Assembly (NCBI RefSeq): GCF_000002595.2
Contig: NC_057006.1
Coordinates: 4,881,356-4,945,355 of the forward strand
Direction: 5' to 3'
DNA: 64,000 nt
Source of the DNA: Chlamydomonas reinhardtii
Taxonomy: Eukaryota; Chlorophyta; Chlorophyceae; Chlamydomonadales; Chlamydomonadaceae
Made by a program: the position numbers and the translations under genes. The notes under the pieces were generated by a model. That model saw only the letters and a program-made list of their open reading frames with translations, made no database searches and had not been told where the DNA came from. Every line of letters begins with the position of its first letter. Positions within the stretch are counted from its first letter, which is position 1. Positions 11,965 through 27,260 of this stretch are shown here, piece after piece.

Positions 11965-13499
11965 CACGCCTCGTGGCAGGCTGGCGGGCGCTGATGTGCG
12001 CATGTGTGCAGGAAGCAGCAGCAGAAGTATTGCGGTGGCTCATGCAGCCTGCGGCTGCCTGAAAGGCTGGAGCAGGGAGGGCAACATGACTTAGACACGC
12101 GTGGGTAAATAGGTATAGCAAGCGCGCACTGCATTGGGTGTTGACCTAGCCACTGGCCTAGGCCTATTAGTTCATTTGTTTGGGGAATGTCGGCACATTA
12201 CCGAATCATGCGTGCAGTGCCCCAGCCTGCAGTTGCAGGCTTCAGGCCTATGGGCGCTTTTTTGGTACACGACAATGCAATGCGGAAGCCATAACATACA
12301 TTCATTACTGAATTAAGTGCGCCAGCCACGGCATGCGCAATCCTGGCCGGGCTGCGCGTCACCTCCGCAGCGGCAACCCGTCCAGACTTATAAAGATTGA
12401 GACGCACAGCTTTTGATGACATTGCTATGTCTACCCGCGCATGCACAACGTTGCAGGGTCTGACTTGATGACCACGTGTGGCTAAGCCTTCGCTGACGTA
12501 TGGCAGTTGCTGCTGTTCCAGGCTGTGTCCAGGTGCAAGTGGTGCAGTCCCAGCGTGCGGCAGTGGTCGTGAAAGGGCCTCATGAGCTGATTCTAGGCAT
12601 AGACATGAGATGGTCCTAGGCGTGGGTGTGCAATGATGAGGTCAGCGCCATAAAGAGGCGTAGGGTGCGGTGAGCAGTGGTGAGCGTACTGGGGGTCCCC
12701 GACTGGCGCGTGTCTGAGCGCACACGCTTCGCTGGCTCCCGACCGCACCGCACCTGACCTCTTCCTCGACCCAGTTACCCTGCCCTAACTTTGCGTGCGC
12801 ATCCCATACCGAATGTCACATTACCACCTGTGAAGTAATCAGCGGCACATCACTTCGCATTCTACCAAGGTGGGCGCCAAGATCTTATTTCCACGCCGCC
12901 CCCAAGTTCCCAATGCCCATTGCTGAAATCGCGTCATCTCCAAGCGTGGATACGTGTCCATATGCATGGTTTGGATGGTTCGCTCGAATTGGGTGAGGGC
13001 GCTTTCCGGTACACGGAAGCTGCGGCTGGCCTCACTTTCCATTCGTGTGCCAAGTCAGAGCACAATACAGTCAAACGAGTACCTTAAACTTCTGTGTATA
13101 TGCTGGCGCGGTTGTTCAACTGGTGAAAGCCCTCGCAGTCGAACTGGCCATACGTCCCGGAGGGACAAAGGACGTCGCCTCATTCATCGGCTGCGCTGTT
13201 GCGACGTTGCCCTGCGCGAGTGTATACTTCTTTATTGAGCCATCGCTGGAAACCGAAAGCAATTTTAATCCCACTACTAGGAGTCTCACGGACCTCAGGA
13301 CAACACCCCCACAATTCACATCATTCCTGTTCGAAGCTTGCAGCGCTGCTTCTCCGAATAGCTGCGTTAGTTTTATCGTCAACGAAGCGTTGCCTTACCT
13401 TGTGACACTGTCGGCGTAGAGGCTCGTTGTCAGCGGAATCGTTACTCCGAGCGAAACCTCGTAGCGCCCGGCGTCGACCCTTGCAACGTCCCAGCAACA
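11965..13499. other. region between SRCR and P4H genes
   Basis: Contains the SRCR 3' UTR and the P4H promoter/5' UTR. It is lower in GC than the flanking exons. A plus-strand open frame at about 13045-13419 has no ATG and no recognisable domain. No repeats or RNA genes recognised. Confidence 0.5.
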
Positions 13500-16245
13500 A
13501 TGGTGGACCAGGTCGTGCCGCCACCACACCATCTTGGTCTACACCACGTCTCACATCCGCAATACGTGGCCCCACCAACACATCCAGCCAACCAGTTGCA
13601 GCATCCGCAATCACATCCGCCCGCGGCGACGACGGGCGGCCCCAACGTCGGCATCAACGTCGCCCCTGCGACCGCGCAGGGCGCCCCTGCGATTGTGCAC
13701 CGGCCAAATGTCATGGAGCGGATGTCCCTGCGTGCGTCCCGCACACTAAGGTGAGCTCCCGACGCCGTCATGCATTCGCAGATGCAACACCCCGTCCCGC
13801 CAGCCGCTGTGTGCCCCTGTGTGCCTGAGCAAGCTTGGATGACAAAACGCGCCAGCCAGCAAGCAGCGCCCGCAGCCCCGCTCCCCATCCCCATCCACTT
13901 GTCTCAAATGCATTGCTGCCTGCCGCCTCCGCCATGCCTCAACGGCCGGTAATCCCGCCCCGTACGTGCCTTGCCCCCCGCTCCTATCCCTAACACTGCA
14001 GGCGGATACCCAACGTGCCCGGCCTGCTGGCGCTGGCGCTGTGCTCGGTGGCCTTCTGGGCGGGCCGCATCTCGCTGACCGGCATGCTGCTGCCGGAGCC
14101 GTCCGGGCCAGTCATCAACACAGCCTCGGTACGTGCGTCAGCGGAGGAGGTCCGAGACTGAGGCTGGGGCCGTGGGCTGGGGCTCAGACTATAAGGCTGG
14201 TAGAGCTGGAGGGCTGGGACCGGACACCGGCGGCCATCCAGCCCATCCTTGACACATGCTGAAGCCTAAGCCAAGCCTAAGCCTAAGCCTAAGCCTCATC
14301 CCGCCTCCGCACCTGCGCCTGCACCTGCACCCTGCCCCACCCCTCGCAGGGCGTGATGATGGGCGGGCATGGCCGCACGCTGCAGGAGAAGTCCACCAAC
14401 TCGGCCGTCCGGCTCATTGGCGCCGACGGCGCCAAGGCCGTGGCCATCAAGTCGGGGGCGGCAGCCAGTGCCTCCGTGTTGGGCACGGCGGCGGCGATGG
14501 TGGACCCGTACGACATTGAGAACTTCGAGAAGGCGGTGGGGAACGCCCTGGCCAAGGTGAAGCCGCCCATGACGCCTGGGGACTCGGGGGAGGCCTTCTA
14601 CCGCACCATCCCCTTCCAGGTGCGGCCCCGCTGGGGTGCGGCCTACTGGGCTAAGGGCATGGATGGGGACGTGAGGTGTGGCCATGGATGGGGACGTGGG
14701 GTGTGCCCATGCGTGGCTGCGGGAGGTGGGGATGGGGGTGGTTGCGGGGTGGTGTAGGTTGGAGCGCAGAGCGCACAAGGGCGGGGCACTGGCAGGATTG
14801 CGGGAGCCGAGGCCCGGAGGGCGGGCCACATCGGGGCCGGAGCTGCACCACCTGAATCCGCCGCCTGCGCCTGCACCGTCGCGCAGATCCTGTCCCTCTA
14901 CCCGCGCATCAAGGTCTTCCCCAACTTCGTGAGTGTCCATTGAGTGGGCGCTGAGCAATACGGTACACTCCCCGGGGCGCTTAAACAGTCGCTGCAGGCT
15001 GGAACATGGTACATGCACACCTCCATTTCTGCCCACGCCTCGCCTGCCCTGTCGGCTCCGGCATCACCCCTACCCCCGCTCCCACCGCTCCAGGTTGACA
15101 AGGCCCGGCGCGAGGAGATCATCGCGCTGGCCTCCAAGTTCATGTACCCCAGCGGCCTGGCCTACCGACCCGGGGAGCAGGTGGAGGCGGAGCAGCAGGT
15201 GCGCGGCGGCGGCGGCTGTAGTGCTGTATTGCTTTAGGGTTGCAAGTGTGGCACAACACCGGGACAACGGGGGACGGCGTCAGGGCCATACGGTCGCTGG
15301 CATTACCAGTTTTACCACTCACGTCTTCCCCCTCACCCCGGCACCCCCCAGGTGCGCACCAGCAAGGGCACCTTCCTGGGCGGCGACAGCTCTCCGGCTC
15401 TGACGTGGCTGGAGTCCAAGATTGCGGCCGTCACCGACATCCCGCGCCAGAACGGCGAGTTCTGGAACGTGCTTAACTACAAGCACACGCAGCACTACGA
15501 CTCCCACATGGACAGCTTTGACCCCAAGGGTGAGCGAGGGGCCTTGCGAAAGCAGCAATGACCTTGGGGAGGGCGCGGCGGGCGGGGATGAAGTGTTAGA
15601 CGTAATGGGCCACCCGCTCGTGCACTAACCCGAACAATGACCAAACACGGAGGTCCTGCCGCTGCCCTGGTCGCCCCCCCCCCGCCGCCGCAGAGTACGG
15701 CCAGCAGTACTCGCAGCGCATCGCTACGGTGATTGTGGTGCTCAGCGATGAGGGCCTGGTGGGCGGAGAAACGGTGTTCAAACGCGAGGGCAAGGCCAGT
15801 GAGTGGCGCGGCAGCCTGGAGGGGGCCCCGAGCCAGCGAGCAGCGCGTGTGTTTGCACGGGTGGCTGCGGGCGGGGCTGCAAGCGAGTGGAGGGTCAGGG
15901 CGCGCTATGGGGCAGGGGGACCCAGCTGCGTCTGTACGGCACCAACCACTGCCATTGATTACCGGGCAAAGGCTGTCTCCCCCAACACCGAACCCTGCTG
16001 ACCGGCACCTACTCCACATCACTCCCCACCCAGACATCGACAAGCCGATCACCAACTGGACCGACTGCGATGCGGACGGCGGGCTGCGCTACAAGCCGCG
16101 CGCCGGCGACGCCGTGCTGTTCTGGAGCGCCTTCCCGGACGGCCGGCTGGACCAGCACGCGCTGCACGGCAGCTGCCCGGTGGTGACTGGCAACAAGTGG
16201 GTGGCGGTCAAGTGGATCCGCAACAAGGGATCCTACAACCCCTAG
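13500..16245 (+). CDS. prolyl 4-hydroxylase, type II membrane-anchored
   Basis: Fe(II)/2-oxoglutarate dioxygenase that hydroxylates peptidyl proline in the ER/Golgi, the step before O-glycosylation of hydroxyproline-rich wall proteins. Eight exons: 13500-13750, 14002-14128, 14350-14619, 14887-14928, 15094-15198, 15352-15529, 15694-15798 and 16034-16245, joining to 429 aa. After a Pro/His/Gln-rich cytosolic N-terminus, one hydrophobic segment (about residues 90-106, GLLALALCSVAFWAGRISL) acts as signal anchor. The catalytic domain is C-terminal: His313 and Asp315 (HYD), distal His404 and, ten residues later, Lys414 for 2-oxoglutarate (LHGSCPVVTGNKWVAVKW). All expected active-site residues are present. 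The substrate is unknown, but the gene upstream encodes a proline-rich secreted protein. Confidence 0.92.
14262..14297. repeat. short CCTAAG-type tandem repeat in P4H intron 2
   Basis: About five imperfect copies of a hexamer (CCTAAG) upstream of the exon 3 acceptor. Too short and of the wrong unit to be telomeric. Confidence 0.7.
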
Positions 16246-16259
16246 GAGCGAAAGGGCCG

Positions 16260-16262
16260 GGG

Positions 16263-16326
<64 letters not shown>

Positions 16327-16327
16327 C
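16260..16327. repeat. (GGCA)n tetranucleotide repeat
   Basis: About 17 uninterrupted GGCA units immediately after the P4H stop codon, in the 3' UTR. Confidence 0.95.
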
Positions 16328-16991
16328 AATGTGACCGGCAGCGCAGCAGGGAGGAGAGGTGCGCAGATAAGCAGTTGGTGTACGGCGAGCCCGTTGGACC
16401 CCTCGGAAAGAAGCGGCTCGGCCGAGTGGTGCATGGAACTCCCCTGCTTATCACTGCGATGAGCTGATGCTGACCTCTGGACGCGTTGGCGGCGGTACAC
16501 CACGTACCACATTGTACGGCTGTGCATCACCAACAGTCTCAGTTTAGATTTTCATTCTTCATATCTTGTGGGAGGCCAGCAGCGCAATTTTCCGCTGACG
16601 CGTGATTATAACGTTAGCTGTGTGTATCTGGGCAGAGCTGTTGCGGTACACGCTGCGTGCAAGGGTAGTGGGTGCCAGGTTGATTTTGGTGGCGTGCATG
16701 GCAGCATGGGGCGCTGCATTGGCACCCTTTGCAAGGCAAGAGCTTTACCGTTTCTTGTCTGGAAGAATACAGTCCTAATGGCTGAATTGTGCAGCATGAG
16801 AGCAGGTTGTAGACATGAGGCGCACGCGTGTGCCCGCGCATTTGGGCAAGGGTTTCATGATGCATGGAGGCGCATGTCACGGGGTCCTGGTACGCCGCAC
16901 CCTGGGTCCATCAGCGCGGCTCACGCGTAATATTATTAAGAACTGCCATTGAATGCTGGAGTCATTGGAGAATCGAGCCCATGGTCTTATG

Positions 16992-16996
16992 TGTAA
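16992..16996 (+). promoter_or_regulatory. TGTAA poly(A) signal of P4H
   Basis: First TGTAA downstream of the P4H stop, in sense orientation. Confidence 0.45.
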
Positions 16997-17392
16997 GCCG
17001 TGAAGCCGGTAGTGGCCTGTGGGTGCTCCTGCGCGACTGCATGCAGCCGCCCCTGCATGCAGCTGCATGAGGCTGGGCCCACAGGGGCCCCCCTTGGCGG
17101 CATAGTAATCACGAAGGAGCACGCAGCCTTCACAAGTCCGAATGAATGAGAAGCATATCATTACGCTCAACGCAGATACCACGCACGTCTCATTACCAAG
17201 CGACTCACCGCCGGGCCTGCCGAGCACGGACTTGCTGCACACTCCAAAACCCGCACCTGCTCCCTGACGTCGGTCCTTACGGTGCCTCTCCCTCTCGTCT
17301 ATTCCGTTCCGGGTCCTTTATATCTCAATAGAAAGCAAAGTCAAGCTAGATTAAATTGAGCGGCTGTGTGGCGGGCGAGCGCGCGAACTCCA

Positions 17393-20613
<3,221 letters not shown>

Positions 20614-21011
20614 TGCCCCGAGAGTGCGAAGTTGGCAGCTTTTATCAATTTTGAGTGCTTTCCCAAGGGCTGTAGGCTAAAATGACGAGCGGACAGCACG
20701 CGTCGCTAGCAGGCCGGACCCGTTGGGGCGCTTGCTACCCATACAGCCGCTCGTCTATGGATAATATAATGCGCTTTTGGTGCTATGCTCGTTTTAAAGG
20801 GGCCTGGTGGGCTGTAAGTGCTGCCCACAATCTTCCCGCCAACCGGCAATGAGGCACGCGATGTTAGCACGCCAGCCCACTACTGCCCGTCCGAGCGGCG
20901 TCTTCGTGTAGAGATTAACTATTGGCAGCGACGCAACAGTATAGGAACGCGCTTGCTCGTAGTTGTTCCTGAAGAGGTTGCAGCTCTGGGCTTCAGCAAA
21001 TGTCCAACAAT
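20614..21011. other. SSL1 3' UTR and upstream region of the next gene
   Basis: Contains the SSL1 poly(A) signal TGTAA at 20813-20817. The rest, up to the ATG at 21012, is presumably the promoter/5' UTR of the Gln-rich protein gene. No other feature seen. Confidence 0.5.
20813..20817 (+). promoter_or_regulatory. TGTAA poly(A) signal of SSL1
   Basis: TGTAA 200 nt downstream of the SSL1 stop codon, in sense orientation. Confidence 0.6.
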
Positions 21012-22926
21012 ATGTCTCTGACAGACGCGTTCTTCGACCTCTATGGTGGGTTCTATTGATTGGAATAGTCGAGGTCTATTACCCTTGCGGCTTTTGCAAG
21101 TAGCCCGGAACTGACCGGCCGCGCTCCTGTTTTGTGTGCAGGTCCGCCGAAAAACAATGGCAATGGGCAACCGGATAGCGCCCGCTCGCTAGGGCAGGCG
21201 GCACAATATGTACTTGGAGTCGACTTCCCAAGCGGTGGGTTGTGCTCCCAGTGCGCGCTTCGTCGGGCACGAACTGCTCCCTTGCAAGGCTTGTATTCAT
21301 CGACTTCTAAGTAGTTCAGTTGGTAAGCGGCTGGAGTGTCTGCGGCTGGCCGTCGCACCGCAGGGCCATGGTCTCCCAGGTTTGGCCTGGCCACGCCCGG
21401 CGCTGGATATGGTAGCTCGGCAAGCGCGGAAATTCTCAATGCGCTTGGCATGTGAGTGAATCGATGGCGGCGCATAGGTTCAAGGCTGGTGGGCTCCAGC
21501 AGTGCGGCTCGGTCGGTTTCCGTCAGGGGGACTCCGGCACCGCCAGAGCGATTCGTCTCGCCGCAAACCCGGATGGATTTCGTCGAGTCCATGGTCCTTG
21601 CGGCAATCCACGCCTCTTGCACGGCTGGTGGAGCTCAGTCATCTAGCTATGCTGGGGCAAAGTATGGCCGCAGCCGCAAGGTCGTGCAGCCGTTCAGCTT
21701 CCGCCGCCTTCCCCTGAACCGCACCCCTCCCTATCCCGTCCAGGGTCGACAACATGACGCCACGGCTCTTAACCGGAACACGTGAGTACTGCAGCGGCTG
21801 CTAATGCAAAGGCTGCGCATTGGATGAGCTACGCCCAGCTTGTACTTACACGCGTGGCGGCTTTCGCTGCCTGCTGAGGGCTATCCATGACGCGTTCCGC
21901 CTGCTGTTGCGCCCCCGACCTGTGTGACATTCAGACGAGCCGTTCCCCAGCTCCTTCAGCAGTGAGCTGCAGCCGCAACACCAGCAGACCGAGCAGCCCC
22001 AACAGCAACAACCAGAGGAGCTTGCGCAGATGCAGCACCACCACCAACGGCAACACCTGCTGCCGCAGCCGCCGCAGTTGCAGCTGCAGCCGCTGAACCT
22101 GCCGCCCCTCAACCTGCCGCCGCTGTCCTTCCAACTCAACCCCGGCGCCAACGCCACCGCAAACACTTTCGTCACGGACGTCACCCTCGGCATCCACGTC
22201 AAGGCCGAGCCCCGTGTGTCAGTCTCCTCCGGGCCGCTGCCGGCCCCGCTCCAACAGCAGCTGCTGCTGCAGCAGCAGAGCTCTGACGTGCAGCAGCGGA
22301 TTCAGGCAGAGCCACCGCAGCAGCCTCAGCAGCAGGCCTCGGCGGAGGAGCCGGAGCCCGAGCAGCTGGACGACGAGGACGACGAGTCGGACTCGCAGGG
22401 GGCCACGACGGGCGGCCGGGGCGGGCGGCGGCGCAAGCCGGCGGCCAAGTCAGGGCGCGGCGCGGCCAAGGGCGGTGTTGGCAAGAAAGGACAGGCGGCG
22501 CCCAAGGCCCGTGCGGCGGCGGCGGTGGCCGCAGCGGCCGCCGCCGCGGTAGTGGAGGTGTCTCCCGGGCGTGTGCTGTACACCGGGACGGTTGGCAGCA
22601 GCGGCTTGATGCAGGTGCGGGCGCAGAGGCTAAGAATCCGCGTGTGCATCTGTTTAGGAAGATACCGCATGCGCTGCGACGTCCCGCACGTACAACTGTA
22701 CACACGCACCGCAAGTGGGGTACCATATCCTCCCCTACTGCGGGCGGTCGTCTTCACAGTATGTGCACTGCCTTACCCGCCCACCCCCTGCCGCTGCCGC
22801 TGCCGCCACGCGCTGCAGACCGGCGAGGCGCTGCCTTGGTCCCTCAGCCTGCAGGCGCTCAACGCGCAGCTCGCAGCCTCCAGCCCGCCCGGCAGCACGG
22901 CCTGGCCCGCGGAGGCGGACTCCTAG
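21012..22926 (+). CDS. Gln-rich, basic nuclear-type protein of unknown function
   Basis: Not recognised. Best model: exons 21012-21045, 21142-21234, 21547-21781, 21960-22614 and 22819-22926, in frame for 374 aa; the borders of exons 3 and 4 are the least sure. Start is MSLTDAFFDLYG. The N-terminal third is ordinary sequence (RMDFVESMVLAAIHASCTAG). The middle is Gln/His/Pro/Leu-rich (QPQHQQTEQPQQQQPEELAQ). An acidic patch (EQLDDEDDESDSQ) is followed by a basic Gly/Arg/Lys stretch (RGGRRRKPAAKSGRGAAKGG) resembling AT-hook or histone-tail-like DNA-binding regions, then an Ala run. The last 45 residues look folded (VLYTGTVGSSGLMQTGEALP). Composition suggests a nuclear, chromatin or transcription role; this is inference from composition only. 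Confidence 0.6.
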
Positions 22927-25407
22927 GCGCTGGGCACCATGCCGCGGCGCGGCTAGGCTTGAGAGCTGGCACCGCGGGCGCCACGGCACAGCGCTAGTGC
23001 CGCCCGAGGCCTGCAGGCCTGCATGGCCGGTGCTAGGCGGGGACTGTGGGAGACCTGCGGCAAGGCCAGGCCCCGGGCCAGGCAGGAGTCTGGCCGAAAA
23101 AGGACGCAGGGCGGGGCGGGGCGGCCGCCCTGCAGCATGCATTTTACCGTGCATTTTACAGCGCATTGTATTATGCACTTTGCGTACGCGTGTGCTTAAG
23201 CCGCCAGACCGCGCTACACTACCCCCAGCCGATGACAAGCACAAGGGGTGGCCGGTACGGCGCTAGACGCCCCGCACCACCGTGTCAGTAAGGCGGCCGG
23301 GGTCGCGCGGTGGGGCACCGGTAGGGCATCCAATTGGCTCCATGCCAGGGTGGGCGGCTGCCGCTTGCGCCAAGGTTGTTGATGCCGGAAGCGGCATATA
23401 GAGTGCTTTTCCCGCACATTTGTGATTTAGATGTGAGTTGTCTTTTCTTGAAGCTAAAGACGCCGCGAGGGCGGAGGGGCGCGCGATGCTTGAACTGTTA
23501 GTTGAGGGTATTGTGGGCCACGGCGAGGGCCCTTGGCCACTGCAAGAAGAACAAGGCTCGCCGCTGCAAGAGCCGTAGCCGGGATATGCGCACGAGGTAG
23601 AGCTCAAACAACTAGAGGTGATTAGCTGCATGCTTGCATGTTCTTATATATCGCATGATACGCACATACCGTAGCTAGGAGTTAGCCACAACAACATGAC
23701 CACCATTGTGGATGGCGCTGCAGCTCAGGTTGCTGCAGCTGTTTGAGCTTATCATGGGGGCGCGCGCCACCAAGGATGGGTCGTCCCAACCAGCTTGGTG
23801 CTGTCGGGCGCCGTGTAGTAAAGCGGTATGTCCTTTGGCGATGTATGCGTGGGGGAATCGCACGGGGCAACGGGTGCTTCATCGATTTTCGTGCGGACTT
23901 CGCCGCAAATGGGGCAAGCATGCGGAACACAGCAATACGCGGGTGGCAGGTAGTAGGCCAGGCGCATCAGCATGTACGTGGGGTAGTCCGAAACGTGGGC
24001 TTGATTTCGCGATGTCCATCTGTAGCTATGGGCTGGCTTGGGTTCACTGCGATCAAGAAGGGATGATTGACCTTGTTGACGAGGCGGCTCTTACCTACCA
24101 TTGCGATGACAGGCGTGCACGGGTGCCTGGGGCTTGGGTTCATGCCGAAGATCTGTTTCAATCTGACGCGTTCGATCTCGTTTCAAGCAAGTCCGGATTC
24201 ATGCAAAGCAGTAATGCTTGCTTGGTGACTGTCCGGGATGTGCGTTGTTGTAAAGGCAGGCAAGTGGGTCGGGACACGGATGGAGGGCATGGCACAGATC
24301 CACGCATGCGCCGTACTCGGATGATGCGTTTTGCGCAGCCGTGGCGGGCCGTTCGCAGCTCGTGTGCGTTGTTAGTTGCGGTCACTGCTGGCTCCAGCAA
24401 CAATCTTGCATGTAGGTAGCATGAAGACAAGGCCTTGCATCGGTGTGGATGAGCTGGATGTGGTTCATTACGCGTGCAGACGGTCGCTTGTGAAGGGCAA
24501 TAATTAAACGGATTTAGAGTGCAGCAGGTATACTGCCTAGATACCCACTGCTGAGTTGCCGGCTAAGTCCGGGGTACCAGGAGCCGGCAAAAGCCCACAT
24601 GACGCTTTGGTATGCGGCAAGTTACCGTGTAAACATTACTCTGCCACATGTGCCGTAGCTGGCCTTCATGCTGCACTCAGGCTGCCCTGCAGATGGGTGC
24701 CAGGCCAGGGCCCTCGTGCGGATTGGGTGCGGCTCTGTGCGGTTGGCAGATTTACACTGGGTGCAGCAGGTGCAGCTCGTTTGAGAGCCGCCCGTCAGTT
24801 CGTCATGCCAGCTAAGGCTCGTTACGTCATCGCGGTCTGCCCAGGGTCTACCTGTCCCTCAGAGGCCCTGTCCCTGCCCTCCGGGCGAGTGCGTCAACAG
24901 CTACGTTCGCTTCCAGCTTTAGTTCGGACCTCAATGTATGCATGTCGCGGCAATGTGCCCTAACGCATGCTCCCAGAAGCCAGTCAGCAGTCAACATGAA
25001 GGGGCGCACCGGCGCCGCAACTCGAGCCATGCACTCGCTCGCCAAAACCAATCCTAAAATGACACCTCCTGTCAAAAGGCGCCATCCTGCATTCTAGCCT
25101 GGAAGAATAACCCGGCCAGTATCTGGTGTACATCGCCGGGGTGCTGCAACAGGTTCCCTGCCCTATGCTGGGGTTTGACCAAGCACTAAACAAAGCCTAC
25201 GCACTGTCGCTGCTATATCGACACCTTTATTGTACACACTACTACCGTATTACGTGACATTCACATTAACTCGCTCATACACCCTTCCATTACGTGCAGA
25301 TTTATACCATGCATGGTTCCGTACCTGACGCAGCACGCGCCGCCATTCATCTCCAGCACCTCACACCCCGGCGCCCCGCTCCGTCCCCGCCCCGCCGACC
25401 CCTGCCC
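22927..25407. other. gene-poor region with a degraded coding-like stretch
   Basis: Nothing convincing from 22927 to about 23680 (3' UTR of the Gln-rich gene). From about 23682 to 24430 the minus strand has coding-like composition, including a CPxC-type motif (HACPICGEVRTKID). It looks broken, and I could not assign a family; it may be an old mobile-element remnant. From 24430 to 25407 nothing is recognised apart from the probable 3' UTR of the BTB gene. Confidence 0.4.
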
Positions 25408-27260
25408 CTACCCGCGCCTGCGCCCCCGCCGGCCCTGCTGCCGCGGCTCCCCCTGCCGCGGCTCCCCCTGCAGGGCCGCGTCCATCAGCTCCAGCATGAG
25501 GCTGGGCGCCTCCGCCAGCCGCTTGCGGCTGGGGCCCGCCTCCGCCGCCACCTGCTGGTGGTTGGCCACGTACCAGCACTTGAGCCGCTGCCGCAGCCGC
25601 TCAAAGGCACTGCCGCCGCCGCCGCCGCCCCCGCGCGCCTCGCAGCAAGCCTCGGCCCACAGCAGCGCATCCACCACGTTCGCACCCGACACGGCCGCCG
25701 CCACCACGCCCAGGGCGGCGTCGCAGAGCTCAGGCAGCAGCAGCCGGTCCGCCAGCTCAGCCACGGCGCGCGCCTGCTCCGGCGCGACGTCGGCGGCGCC
25801 CGTGTACATCCAGCGCAGCAGCAGCGCGAAGGCGTCCGGGTCCGCGTCCGGCAGATCGAGCTCAGCCGCGTTCGCGTCCGCAAATGCGCCGGCAGCCAGC
25901 CGCTGCTTGAAGTAGTCGCAACGTGCGGACAGAATGCCCCAGTGCACCTGGAAGCGGCGCTCGCCCACGCGGATGGCGAGGTCGGACGTGCCGTCTGCGC
26001 CGTCCGCATCCAGCAGCGCACCCAGGTCCGACGGCAGGCTGCGCGGCAGCGCCGCCGCCGCCGCGCCCGCCGCCGCCGCCGCCGCGGCGGCTGCAGCCGC
26101 CGCCTGCCCCGGCAGCTGCGGCAGTAGCGGCTGCAGCCCCATGTCCAGCAGGCGTGCCTTGCCCTTGGACGACCCCAGCGCCAGGTATCCGTTGGGCAGT
26201 ATGGCGGGCCACCAGTATTCAACCTGCAGGTCTGTGACCAAGGTCGAAACGGAGCCGTCGGGCGCAACGCGGCGCACGCGGCCGCGCATGTAATTGTCCA
26301 CGAGGTAGATGTTCCTGGCGGCATCTACGGTGATGCCGCTGAAGAGTCCAAGACGTGCCTCTCGCCCCCGCCCGTCCGCGAGACCCTCGCGTCCCTCCAT
26401 GCCGGCAAGGACTTCCGGGCGCAGCGTCGCCGCGGCGGCGGGGCCGGCGGCGGCGCCGGCGGCCCCGGGCAGCGGCAGCGGCAGTCGGTATAGGGCAGTG
26501 TTGGTGCCGAACACCAGGCAGGCCCCGGAGCCAGGTTCACACGTGGCCTCATCCCGGCCACTGGCTGCTGCTGCCGCCGATCGAGTGCGGACTTGAGCAG
26601 TTATGTGCTCACCACTGCCGCCGCCGCCGCTGATTTCAACGCCACCGCTGCTGCTAGCTGCAGGGACGACAGCCAGGCTGAACAGCACCTCTGGCGCCGT
26701 GTAGGGAAGCGTGCTCACTTCCACCGCCCTTGCGCCCTGTGCCGCGTCCTGCCCCTCTGCCGCGGAAGCGGCCGCCAGGGGGCGCCTGGCCCCGCCGCCG
26801 GCCCTGCCTCCACCCCCCCTGCCGTCCCCTCTGCCGCTGCCAACTGCCGCCGCTGTAGCGCCTGGCTCTGCCCCGCCCGCTGCTGCTCCTGCTCCTGGTG
26901 CTGGTGCTGCTGCCCGCCAGGCCGCCGGCAGCTGGATACGGCGAATCTTCTCGCCGTCGATATAGTAGAGGGTGCCGTCACCGGCTGACGCCAGCTGCCC
27001 TATCCATTCGCACGAGAAGCGCGCCTCCTCACCGTTGCCGTCCGCCTGCCCCTTCTCGTCCTTATGCCCGGCCACAAGCGACACCTCCTCCCCTGCCAGC
27101 CGCAGTACGGTGTTGCGGTACACAAAGTACGTGGAGCCGCTCCAGGCGTCCCACGTGGCCGGCTGGGCGTGCCGGCTGCTGAGTTCGGACGTCGGCCACG
27201 GCTGGCCGTCTGAGGCGGGGGCCAGCAGCAGGTCGAGGGCCTCCGACAGAGAGAAAGCGC
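25408..27260 (-). CDS. beta-propeller (NHL-like) + BTB/POZ domain protein; 5' exon(s) unresolved
   Basis: One long exon of about 617 codons ends at the stop at 25408. The N-terminal part has NHL-repeat-like units (RNTVLRLAGEEVSLVAGHKD, DGTLYYIDGEKIRRI, GITVDAARNIYLVDNYMRGR). Ala/Gly-rich runs follow, then a BTB/POZ domain (TSDLAIRVGERRFQVHWGIL ... LLRWMYTG) and a BACK-like helical region. BTB proteins commonly recruit substrates to Cul3 ubiquitin ligases; the propeller may bind the target (family knowledge plus inference). The exon begins at an acceptor at 27260/27261 in phase 1. A phase-compatible upstream exon ending near 27485 (VETLVIVGDEFCGLHGAESL) is plausible, but no start ATG was identified. 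Confidence 0.8.

Larger units (their letters stand above)
16246..17392. other. P4H 3' UTR and TFIIH promoter region
   Basis: Begins with a (GGCA)n tract, then unique sequence. TGTAA at 16992-16996 is the likely P4H poly(A) signal, giving a 3' UTR of about 750 nt. The rest is presumably the promoter of the Ssl1 gene starting at 17393. No gene seen. Confidence 0.55.

Noticed and set aside
13045-13419. 124-codon open frame upstream of P4H
   Set aside because: No ATG, no recognisable similarity, and no splice link to P4H; most likely upstream noncoding sequence.
14262-14297. Interstitial telomere repeat
   Set aside because: The unit is CCTAAG with variants, not the TTTTAGGG of these algae, and it is only about five units long.
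16260-16327. CRISPR-like or regulatory array
   Set aside because: Simple GGCA microsatellite without spacers, in a eukaryotic 3' UTR.
21312-21500. tRNA gene or tRNA-derived SINE
   Set aside because: TAGTTCAGTTGG looks like an A box and GGTTCAAG near 21476 like a B box, but they are about 160 nt apart and no D stem, anticodon stem or acceptor stem forms.
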